This document shows positions 36,590-44,555 of a stretch of 64,000 bases of DNA, in pieces. The stretch comes from Maledivibacter halophilus (GTDB lineage Bacteria; Bacillota; Clostridia; Peptostreptococcales; Caminicellaceae). Location of the stretch: positions 124,001 to 188,000 of the forward strand of contig NZ_FUZT01000008.1 in the NCBI RefSeq assembly GCF_900167445.1. Direction: 5' to 3'. Position numbers and translations under genes: made by a program. The notes beneath the pieces were generated by a model that saw only the letters and a list, made by a program, of their open reading frames with translations, was not told where the DNA came from and ran no database searches. Each line of letters begins with the position of its first letter. Position 1 is the stretch's first letter.

Positions 36590-38908
36590 TTATTGAATCA
36601 TCCTTTTAATTTCAATATTTTCACCATCAGACTCTATTATAACAGCACCGTTTCTATCATTTCTATATATTTTTATTTTTCTTTCCATCAATGTTTGGAG
36701 AGTTTCCTTATTGGGATGTCCAAAAAGATTTTTTCCTACTTGAATTACTGCTATCTTAGGATTATAATAATCTATAAATTCAGGCAAGCTGGATGTATTA
36801 CTTCCATGGTGAGAAACCTTTATTACATCGATATCTCTTCTTGACCCATTAAGAATAGTCTCCCTTTCTCCTTCTTTCTCAATATCTCCTGTAAATAATA
36901 CTTCAAAATCCTTGTACTTTAAAATACAAGCTAAAGAATTATTATTTATATCATCTTCACTTTTTGAAATCAAATTTGATGATGGGTGAATTGATTCTAG
37001 TATAATTTCATCCTCCAACTCAATGGTTTTTCCTCTAGTAAATTCATTTACAGGGATTTTCATTTTTGAGCATTTATTAATAAAATCTTCAAATTCATCA
37101 GATGAATATTCCTTTGTCCCTATAATTATAGTTCCTATTTTTATATTTTCAACAATATCTATAATACCTCCAATATGATCATCATGTATATGGGTAATGC
37201 AAGCTAAATCTATATGAGTAATCCTATTTTTAAGCAAATATTCATATAAAATACTTTCTTCACTTTTCCCTCCATCTATTAATACTCTCTTGCCCTTAGG
37301 AGTTTCAATAAGTATGCAATCTCCTTGTCCTACATCAATAAATGTAACCTTAAGATTATTCTCTTTTATTATTCCTATAAAATTAATAGCAAAAATGAAG
37401 ACTAAAAAAAGCAATACCAATTTCTCTTTTTTGAGTTTATTAATATAGGGAATTTTCCCCCTATAGAAAAACAATATTAATCCAATATAAAAAATAATAA
37501 GGTATAAAACCCTAGGAGATATAATATTAAAGCTGCTAAATGGCAAATATGAGGAAATCGAATTTATACTTATTAATATTTTTATTAATATTCTATCAAA
37601 GAAAACAAGTAATCTGGAAATCTTAATATTTATAAATAATGTCACAAAAAATACTAAGCTAATAGGTAGTATAAAACTAATTAATAGAACAACCGGAATA
37701 TTTAATATAAGTGAAATTAGTGAAAAAGTATTAAAATGATAGGCTATAATAGGTGATGTGCCTATTTGAGCCGACAGTGTAGTTGCAATCATTTTTCCAA
37801 GATACTCAGGCATAAAGTTTATTCTTTGGTAAATAGGACTGTAAAAAAGTCCAATAGATATTACAGCTAGGAAAGAAAGCTGAAACCCAACACTAAATAT
37901 CATAAAGGGATTTACAAAAACATTTATTAAAGATATAAGGGCTAATGCAGCAAATAGATCATATTTCCTATCGATATGGTTTGAAATAACCAATAAAATA
38001 ATCATAGATGAAGCCCTTATAACCGAAGGAGAAAAACCAACAATAATTGCAAAAAAACAAATTAGAGATAATAATACAAAGGCTTTATAGTTCTCCTTGA
38101 GCTTAAAAATCTTCAATATAAAATCCAGAAACATAAACAAAATGCCAAAATGCAAGCCCGATACAGCTAATGCGTGGGCAGTGCCGCTCAATTTAAAGGA
38201 ATTATATAAATCCTCGTCAATAATTTTTTTATCTCCAAAGACAATACTCAAAGCTATTTTGCCTTCTTCACCGGGAAAAACTTTTGCCGTTTCATTGTAT
38301 ATATAGCTTTTTATTTTATGTCTTATTCTTATAAACAAAGGTAAATCAGATGGTCCCAAGGATTTTATATTGTATTGGTTTATACTTAAAATAGTATGAA
38401 TATCCTGGGTTTTTAAATAGAGTTTATAATTAAACATTTTAGGATTTCTAGCAGGATCTGGCTCCTTCAGTATACCTCTAACTAAGACTCTTTTATTATT
38501 AAACCCTCTACCTTCCTGCTTAAATACCCTTAATAGTGATTTACTCTTTAATCTGTAGGTTTTATTATTGTATTTAATACTTTCTATTCTAAGGATATAT
38601 GTACTCTTATCTGTCATATCTCTTTGAATACAATCTCCAATTATCTCTACTTTTTTATTTACAAAACTCTTTATTGGAGCATTAATATTAAGTTTATATT
38701 CCATGTGAAGACCACCAAAAAGCATCACAGTTGACAATAATAATATCATTGCCATATAACCTTTTTTTGTATCTACTAATACAAATAAGAGTAACATATT
38801 TAATGATACAATAGACCAAATAATTTTAAGATTTATTCTAAAATAATACTGAATTATTATACCTAAAATAAAAGCTATTGCTATCCCCACAATAGGTCGT
38901 CTATACAT
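36590..38908 (-). CDS. comEC: DNA internalisation competence protein ComEC/Rec2
   Basis: ComEC (772 residues) forms the membrane channel for single-stranded DNA in transformation. It has N-terminal helices with a DUF4131 OB-like part (about 1-190), the Competence domain with many helices (about 200-490, GTAHALAVSGLHFGI) and a C-terminal metallo-beta-lactamase domain with HIHDDHIGG (about 520-770). The complete frame suggests a functional gene; other competence genes are not in this window. Confidence 0.94.
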   Translation of the reverse strand: MYRRPIVGIAIAFILGIIIQYYFRINLKIIWSIVSLNMLLLFVLVDTKKGYMAMILLLSTVMLFGGLHMEYKLNINAPIKSFVNKKVEIIGDCIQRDMTDKSTYILRIESIKYNNKTYRLKSKSLLRVFKQEGRGFNNKRVLVRGILKEPDPARNPKMFNYKLYLKTQDIHTILSINQYNIKSLGPSDLPLFIRIRHKIKSYIYNETAKVFPGEEGKIALSIVFGDKKIIDEDLYNSFKLSGTAHALAVSGLHFGILFMFLDFILKIFKLKENYKAFVLLSLICFFAIIVGFSPSVIRASSMIILLVISNHIDRKYDLFAALALISLINVFVNPFMIFSVGFQLSFLAVISIGLFYSPIYQRINFMPEYLGKMIATTLSAQIGTSPIIAYHFNTFSLISLILNIPVVLLISFILPISLVFFVTLFINIKISRLLVFFDRILIKILISINSISSYLPFSSFNIISPRVLYLIIFYIGLILFFYRGKIPYINKLKKEKLVLLFLVFIFAINFIGIIKENNLKVTFIDVGQGDCILIETPKGKRVLIDGGKSEESILYEYLLKNRITHIDLACITHIHDDHIGGIIDIVENIKIGTIIIGTKEYSSDEFEDFINKCSKMKIPVNEFTRGKTIELEDEIILESIHPSSNLISKSEDDINNNSLACILKYKDFEVLFTGDIEKEGERETILNGSRRDIDVIKVSHHGSNTSSLPEFIDYYNPKIAVIQVGKNLFGHPNKETLQTLMERKIKIYRNDRNGAVIIESDGENIEIKRMIQ

Positions 38909-38995
38909 AAAAGCACTCCTATTTCTACTTTTTTCTCTCTATTTACAATTCTTTTCATTTTTTTAATTTCCTTCTATTTTTTCGGCAAAAAAATA

Positions 38996-39039
38996 AATCT
39001 AAAGAAACTTTATATAGCTCCTTAGATTTACTTTAGATT
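38996..39039 (-). terminator. Terminator after the YibE/F-like gene
   Basis: AATCTAAAG and CTTTAGATT arms flank a 26-base loop; the minus strand continues with TATTTTTTTGCC. Good T runs exist on both sides. Confidence 0.6.
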
Positions 39040-39052
39040 CTTTTTTTATATT

Positions 39053-40138
39053 TTACTTATCTCTTTTTACAAGCATAGCTCCTATAACCCCGGTTATAGG
39101 TATAGCTAAAATCAATCCTATACTTCCTGCTAAAGACCGAATTATTTCTGTGGCAATAATATCCATATTAATAATACGAATTAAAGATGTTTCATAGGCC
39201 ATAAATAAAAGCATTAAAGGAACTGTACTTCCTGTATATGCTAAAATCAAAGTATTTGACATGGTACCCATTATATCCTTGCCAACATTCATTGCTGACA
39301 ATAATAATTCTTTCATAGATAAATTTTTATTGGCTTTATTTATTTCTTCTATTGATGATGCTATTGACATGCTAACATCCATAACAGCCCCCAATGTACC
39401 CAATAATATACCAGAAAATAATAAATCTCTAAAATTAAAATTAACATCCTGAGGAATATAGGTTAACATAACAGCTTCTTCACTGGATAATCCGGTTAAT
39501 CTAACCTTAGCTCCTATAATAAATGCCAGTACTCCTGCAATTAATACACCTGAAACAGTTCCAAGTATGGCTGCAAGGGTCTTTTTAGATATACCTGATA
39601 TTATCACCATAGTTACTATGGTGATAATTGAAGATATAATTACTGTAATAATTACCGGATTAAAGCCCTTTAATATCATAGGCAGCAAAACTTTAAAAAT
39701 CATAAACATTGTAAAAATTAAAGTAACTATCGTCTTTAAACCTTTAGTTTTACCAATTAGTAATAATGTTAATATAAATACGATGATTAAAATAAATATG
39801 TAATTACTCCTTACATAATCGGTAATATTTACATCTAAACTACCGTCCTCAATCTCTTCTATATATACCATTACTTTATCGCCTTCTTTAACCGGTATAT
39901 CATAAATTGGATGTCCTGATTGAACATTTTCTACATTGAAAGTTTGATCTTTATATTTTCCAGTTAATACTTTCAGCTTAACAAATTGAACCGTGTCAAT
40001 AATTTCTCCACTGGTTTCTTCTTGTAAAACTTCCAGTATCAAAGCCTTTTCATATGTCTCAAGTTCATCTTCTGCATAAACTGAAAAACTAAATACTGCT
40101 AATATTAATATAGTTAAAATTAGTATTTTTCTTGCCAT
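39053..40138 (-). CDS. YibE/F family membrane protein
   Basis: This 361-residue protein has a signal peptide (about 1-22, ending SVYAED), an extracytoplasmic beta domain (about 25-115) and about seven membrane helices with the YibE/F-like family motif GAVMDVSMSIASSI. Function is unknown; a transport role is only suggested by topology. I use ATG 40138 (MARKILILTI) because GAGGTGATATAT precedes it; an upstream in-frame start is inside that site. Confidence 0.85.
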   Translation of the reverse strand: MARKILILTILILAVFSFSVYAEDELETYEKALILEVLQEETSGEIIDTVQFVKLKVLTGKYKDQTFNVENVQSGHPIYDIPVKEGDKVMVYIEEIEDGSLDVNITDYVRSNYIFILIIVFILTLLLIGKTKGLKTIVTLIFTMFMIFKVLLPMILKGFNPVIITVIISSIITIVTMVIISGISKKTLAAILGTVSGVLIAGVLAFIIGAKVRLTGLSSEEAVMLTYIPQDVNFNFRDLLFSGILLGTLGAVMDVSMSIASSIEEINKANKNLSMKELLLSAMNVGKDIMGTMSNTLILAYTGSTVPLMLLFMAYETSLIRIINMDIIATEIIRSLAGSIGLILAIPITGVIGAMLVKRDK

Positions 40139-40218
40139 ATATATCACCTCATTTAATTTTAGTCAACCCAATTATATCATTTCCGTCTTTGAAGTTCCAA
40201 GATTTTTCTATCCCATAT

Positions 40219-40250
40219 TTTAAACCCCCTGAGGTACAAGGGGGTTTAAA
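40219..40250. terminator. GC-rich hairpin between the 96-residue gene and the YibE/F gene
   Basis: TTTAAACCCCCT and AGGGGGTTTAAA form a twelve-pair stem with an eight-base loop. No downstream T run is seen on the minus strand. Confidence 0.55.
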
Positions 40251-40258
40251 TCTGCTGC

Positions 40259-40549
40259 TTAGTGATTTAAATATGGCGGTATATTTTTGGGATTTGTATG
40301 ATCATTTCCCAAATAAACTAAATCAGCCTCTATATTTATACTGTGATTATTTCTGTCATGATTTACTTGAGTATTTTCTATTCTACCATCATCTTGATGA
40401 TACTTTAAAAATTGAGTCAATACATCCCGTGCATTTTCCACACTTATCTCATTATTATAGATCATCAAGTAGTCCTTTTCTGGCACCTCAAGATACAGCT
40501 TATATCTATCCTTCAATTTTATTCTTCTTTCAGAAATACTATTCAGCAA
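40259..40549 (-). CDS. Hypothetical 96-residue protein
   Basis: This short, charged, probably soluble protein starts at TTG 40549 after GAGGAG. Residues 16-45 (KLYLEVPEKDYLMIYNN) are followed by a His/Asn-rich region, with no membrane segment or recognised motif. It sits alone between two hairpins, close to the second 56-bp repeat. Coding is likely from the ribosome-binding site and base composition, but I do not recognise a family. Confidence 0.5.
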   Translation of the reverse strand: MLNSISERRIKLKDRYKLYLEVPEKDYLMIYNNEISVENARDVLTQFLKYHQDDGRIENTQVNHDRNNHSINIEADLVYLGNDHTNPKNIPPYLNH

Positions 40550-40600
40550 TTTTTACACACTCCTCATACTTCCAGATATTATGAATCAATCTTAAAACTT

Positions 40601-40656
40601 AGTTTATACATGTACAAATACTTAAGATTTTTGAGAGCTTTGAACATGTATAAATT
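40601..40656. repeat. 56-bp imperfect palindromic element, copy 2
   Basis: Same length and ends as copy 1 (AGTTTATACATGT ... ACATGTATAAATT), with six differences, mostly in the centre and one at the edge. It lies upstream of the 96-residue gene. Confidence 0.75.
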
Positions 40657-40766
40657 AAAGTCTTTACTTAAATCCCTATAATATTAGAATCATTATTTTA
40701 CTTGTAAAACTAAAACATAAAATTTTATATCTTTTATATTATGTGTAAAAATTACTTGCTTGATAC

Positions 40767-41507
40767 CTAATCTATTTCATAGGTTTTAAACTCAGCTGCT
40801 ATTTCCACATCACCTGGATAATAAGTTTTAACTTCATTAAGTATGGAACTTAAATCATATTCAGGCCATATATGTGTTAATAGAAGCTTCTTAACTCCCA
40901 ATGAAGTAGATAATTCACCTACTTGCTTAGTAGATAAATGATATACATCCTCTGTTAAATCCTCTTCCATTATATTACATTCACATAGAAGTACATCTGC
41001 ATCCTTTGCTATTTTTGCTAAATTATTACAATATTTAGTATCACTTGTATAAACAAATTTTTTGTTATTTTTTTCTACGATTACAGCAAAAGTTTTTACT
41101 GGATGAGACATCTCCTCAAAGGTTATTCTCATATCACCAATGTTTAGTAAGGTTCTTTCATTTAATTCATTTAATATAAAAGCATCTTTATACTGTATTT
41201 TATTATATGTTTCCAATGGGTCTTGCGGCGCATATAGAGGAATACTCTTCTTAATTTTTCCCTTAGCTTGGTTAATTCCAAGGGCATATCTCATAATCAT
41301 AATATCGGATATATGGTCACTATGTAAATGGGTTAATATTATTGTATCCAATTCCTCTAGACTATTTATCTGCCCTAATAATCTACTTAATATTCCATTT
41401 CCACAATCTATTAGAATTTTAATTTCTTCATCTTCTAAAAGATATCCTGAACAGGCGCTTCCAGCCCTGGGGTAGGGTCCTGAATTACCTAGAATCGTAA
41501 TTTTCAT
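40767..41507 (-). CDS. MBL-fold metallohydrolase (RNase Z-like)
   Basis: This 246-residue metallo-beta-lactamase-fold protein has THLHSDHISD (first metal motif), CGNGILSRLLG upstream, YTSDTKYC and a final THIWPEYD His. It lacks an export signal, so it is cytoplasmic. RNase Z and related phosphodiesterases share these motifs, but the short length makes a generic hydrolase call safer. ATG 41507 follows GGAGAAGTGT. Confidence 0.8.
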   Translation of the reverse strand: MKITILGNSGPYPRAGSACSGYLLEDEEIKILIDCGNGILSRLLGQINSLEELDTIILTHLHSDHISDIMIMRYALGINQAKGKIKKSIPLYAPQDPLETYNKIQYKDAFILNELNERTLLNIGDMRITFEEMSHPVKTFAVIVEKNNKKFVYTSDTKYCNNLAKIAKDADVLLCECNIMEEDLTEDVYHLSTKQVGELSTSLGVKKLLLTHIWPEYDLSSILNEVKTYYPGDVEIAAEFKTYEID

Positions 41508-41678
41508 ACACTTCTCCTCCCACTTTTATATTAAAACAAATACGACTAATGTCGTTTTTGAATTTTCAATTTTAAATAGCTTTAGAGTTTCTTTTTCTTT
41601 ATACTATTATAAATATCGGAACTTTTCAACTTTAAGATATATGAAGAATTCTATAATATGTAGTTTCCCCATATAATA

Positions 41679-41715
41679 AAAAACCTGTATCTATTTATTA
41701 TGGATACAGGTTTTT
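41679..41715 (-). terminator. Terminator after the ECF S component
   Basis: On the minus strand AAAAACCTGTATCC and GATACAGGTTTTTT form a long stem with a T run, 22 bases after the stop. Confidence 0.88.
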
Positions 41716-41736
41716 GGTACTATTCTCAATGTTAAA

Positions 41737-42243
41737 TTATCTTTCTAGAATTTTTGATTTTTTTATAGCAATTGCAATTGGGAAAAATATAATTGCTCCT
41801 ATAAATCCTTGAAGTACATTGGGTCCAACTTCTACAAGAGGAGTCTTAAAATTTCCGATCATTATAGCCTGAGCAATATAATAGCCTAATGCCATCCATA
41901 CCGACCCTATTATTATGGCTGCTATATTTCTATAGTTAAATAAATTTTTATTCTTTTTATCAGCTATTTTCCCTACTATAAATCCCATAAGTCCTTTAAC
42001 AATAAGAGTTGGAAGAGCATATGCCGGTGCAACAAGCAAGTCAGCTAATGCTGCTCCTAAGCCTCCTGCCACTAAACCATATTTCCATCCAAAAATAATA
42101 GCTGCTAAAAAAATAATACTATCTCCTAAGTTCAAATATCCTCCAGTTGCGGGTATTGGAACAGTAACTGCAATTGTGGCAACTGCCACTAAAGCTGTTA
42201 AAAGTCCTGCAATAGTTAAATCCTTTGTGCTAAAATCATTCAT
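41737..42243 (-). CDS. ECF transporter S component
   Basis: This 168-residue protein has about five to six membrane helices and the S-component pattern TIAGLLTALVAV, GGYLNLGDSIIFLAAIIFG and GLGAALADLL. It would bind a vitamin-type substrate and work with a shared EcfAA'T module encoded elsewhere. The substrate is not identifiable; no riboswitch was found in the roughly 100-base leader. Own promoter at 42294-42322. Confidence 0.85.
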   Translation of the reverse strand: MNDFSTKDLTIAGLLTALVAVATIAVTVPIPATGGYLNLGDSIIFLAAIIFGWKYGLVAGGLGAALADLLVAPAYALPTLIVKGLMGFIVGKIADKKNKNLFNYRNIAAIIIGSVWMALGYYIAQAIMIGNFKTPLVEVGPNVLQGFIGAIIFFPIAIAIKKSKILER

Positions 42244-42293
42244 TGTACTCCCCCACTTTAAACAATTGTATTGTTAAGTATTAATTCTTTTTT

Positions 42294-42322
42294 ATTATAA
42301 TACAAATTGTATCCCTTGTAAA
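42294..42322 (-). promoter_or_regulatory. Promoter of the ECF S-component gene
   Basis: On the minus strand TTTACA (42317-42322), 17 bases, TATAAT (42294-42299). Confidence 0.8.
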
Positions 42323-42347
42323 TAGATGACATTAAATAAAAATATAA

Positions 42348-42385
42348 AAAACCAGAGAAGTGTATCGATACACTTCTCTGGTTTT
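42348..42385 (-). terminator. Terminator after the propeller-like gene
   Basis: A 38-base perfect palindrome (AAAACCAGAGAAGTGTATC and its complement) begins 16 bases past the stop, and the arm end supplies a T run. Confidence 0.8.
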
Positions 42386-42400
42386 CATACTTCTAAAACA

Positions 42401-43870
42401 TTACAACTTTACAATAGCTAATTCTAACTTTTCTCCAAATTCACTTATAATAAATAATTTACTTTTATCAGGTGATTCATAAATCTTATTAATCGTACCA
42501 TTTGCTTTATATTTAACATAATTTGAATTCAGGTCTGACACATATACACCGTTATTATGAACATATAGAAATTTATCCTTGGCTAAACTTTTTGAAAGAA
42601 TTAATTTATTAGTTCCTTCAATGTTTGTATTAAACCTTTGAAGATTTCTAAAATCCTTTTCATCTCTATTGCTAATGTCAATAACTTTTACAATATTTTC
42701 TTGGTCCTTACCATAAAAGGATATATATAAATCATTTTCTTGTGCTGTAATTTCAAAATCATTGCTATTTTTAATTATGTCTTTAAAATAACTTTCTAGA
42801 TCAGAAAGTTCATTTCTTTTTATATTATAAGAACAAACCTTGCTAAAAGCATATATATTTTCATTTTCCAAGTACTTGCCCACAGCTATAATGATTTGGT
42901 TGTTATTACTCCATACAGCAGGTTTTATAACTTTATATCCTTTGCCCATATTTTGAATAAATTTAGTCTTCCGTGTCTTTAGATTAAAAAGACCAACTCT
43001 GTCCCCTACTATATCCCTTGATTTCTTTTCCTTTGTATTGGTTTGTGAATTGTCTTCAAGATATGTAAAAGCTATTATTAAATTGTCTTTTCCCCAAACT
43101 GGATTTATTCCCAAAAGGTTTTCAGCATATGCTTTTCCTGAATCCGCTCCATACACTGAAAAATTACTCTCTTTAAAGTTTTCTCTATTGACGTTAGATA
43201 CGGCTATATACCCAGCTTCGTGGGAAAAGCTAATACAGCTCTTAAAATCCTTAAATATTTCATTATTTATATCATGTTCTATTTCAGCAATCTTTTTAGT
43301 ATTAAAATCGTAAATCTTTATAATATTTTGCTTTCCATCATAATAGGCTATTTTCCTATTATTATTGGACATTTTAAATAATAATTTATCATCAACCTTT
43401 ATACTTGATGCTAAAAACACAGGTTCCTCATCTCTACATAAATGAAATAAACCATTTTTATCCTTTCCCTCTATGTATATTACATAATTATCCTCGTCTA
43501 TTGACTTTACAAATTGAATTTTTTCTTTAAAATGGCTTCGATAAAATTCATCTTTTTCAGCATTTTTATCCTCAGAAAAAAGCTTATTGCTATAATCAAA
43601 TTGAAAGGATTCAAATTCGTCATTATCTTCAACTTTGCCTTTAAACTCAACAAGATCTTCATTTATCCAAATTATATCCCTAATATCATTTATATCTGAA
43701 ACGTATTTTATAAAATTTTCTCCATCAACAACCTCTACCCCATTATCTTTATACTCATACTGGTCTTTTGACAAACTTATAACCTTAATATCGTCTTTCA
43801 ATAATGCTGCCACAGTAAATGTCACCACTGTTATGCCACAAAGAACTATTAGTATTTTCTTACCCTTCAT
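42401..43870 (-). CDS. Membrane-anchored propeller-like protein of unknown function
   Basis: This 489-residue protein has an N-terminal membrane helix (about 5-24) and an extracytoplasmic region with repeating beta segments such as NNNRKIAYYDGKQNIIKIYD and PVWGKDNLIIAFTYLED that resemble TolB/PD40-type propeller blades. No catalytic motif is seen. It overlaps the preceding gene by eleven bases, so the two are coupled. The propeller assignment is inference from blade-like periodicity. Confidence 0.6.
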   Translation of the reverse strand: MKGKKILIVLCGITVVTFTVAALLKDDIKVISLSKDQYEYKDNGVEVVDGENFIKYVSDINDIRDIIWINEDLVEFKGKVEDNDEFESFQFDYSNKLFSEDKNAEKDEFYRSHFKEKIQFVKSIDEDNYVIYIEGKDKNGLFHLCRDEEPVFLASSIKVDDKLLFKMSNNNRKIAYYDGKQNIIKIYDFNTKKIAEIEHDINNEIFKDFKSCISFSHEAGYIAVSNVNRENFKESNFSVYGADSGKAYAENLLGINPVWGKDNLIIAFTYLEDNSQTNTKEKKSRDIVGDRVGLFNLKTRKTKFIQNMGKGYKVIKPAVWSNNNQIIIAVGKYLENENIYAFSKVCSYNIKRNELSDLESYFKDIIKNSNDFEITAQENDLYISFYGKDQENIVKVIDISNRDEKDFRNLQRFNTNIEGTNKLILSKSLAKDKFLYVHNNGVYVSDLNSNYVKYKANGTINKIYESPDKSKLFIISEFGEKLELAIVKL

Positions 43871-44489
43871 TATTCTTTTTCAACTCCTCATCCATTCTAC
43901 GTTTAGCTTCTTCCAAATTCTTATAAGCAGAGTCAATCTTATCCTTTAACTTGATAAGTACTTCATTGGTATGATTATTATTTAGAAATTGATATATATC
44001 AATTTGTTTGTTTTCATTCATAAGGCTACTTAGCTTTGAATATGTGAATATTCTGTATATTTTCTTGCCTTTAACTAGAATTACCATATCATTCAATAAT
44101 AGTTTTTTTAAAAGCTTGTTAAGCTTTTCTATTCCCTTATTGTTTATTTCTTCTATTTCCTTTGAATTAACAATTCTTCCAATAAGCTTCTTATTGCTAA
44201 ATAAAAAATAGTTTTCATCAATATAAGCATCACTATTTCTTTTTATTTTAATAAATTTAAACTCACCTCTCTTTACCTTCCTTGATTTTCCAAAGGCTTC
44301 AAAGTAAAGATCCTTGAGGCTCCAGTTTATATTTCTAATTTTTATTATTCCACCATTTGCTATTACATAGGTATTGTCTTCTTCAATTTTTTCATCAATT
44401 CTAATTTTAGTAAGGGTCATGGTATCTAAGTTTAATGCTAAATCTTCATTTTGCTGTTCTATACACTTAGCTATTAAATAAAACCTCAT
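43860..44489 (-). CDS. Hypothetical 209-residue protein
   Basis: I choose ATG 44489 (MRFYLIAKCIEQQNEDLAL), after GGGGTGAATAT; the longer frame upstream has no ribosome-binding site. The protein is Lys/Ile/Asn-rich and soluble, with a probable coiled coil at the C-terminus (LIKLKDKIDSAYKNLEEAKR). I do not recognise a family. It lies between the DNA methyltransferase and the propeller-like gene, overlapping the latter, and is probably in one operon with them. Confidence 0.55.
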   Translation of the reverse strand: MRFYLIAKCIEQQNEDLALNLDTMTLTKIRIDEKIEEDNTYVIANGGIIKIRNINWSLKDLYFEAFGKSRKVKRGEFKFIKIKRNSDAYIDENYFLFSNKKLIGRIVNSKEIEEINNKGIEKLNKLLKKLLLNDMVILVKGKKIYRIFTYSKLSSLMNENKQIDIYQFLNNNHTNEVLIKLKDKIDSAYKNLEEAKRRMDEELKKNNEG

Positions 44490-44555
44490 ATATTCACCCC
44501 GTAAAAGAAAATAATATAAAATAAAGATAAATCCCAACTATTATTTCTATTTGTT

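Noticed and set aside
40132-40681. Overlapping plus-strand frames around the 96-residue gene and second palindrome
   Set aside because: They run through hairpins and antisense to better supported minus-strand genes.
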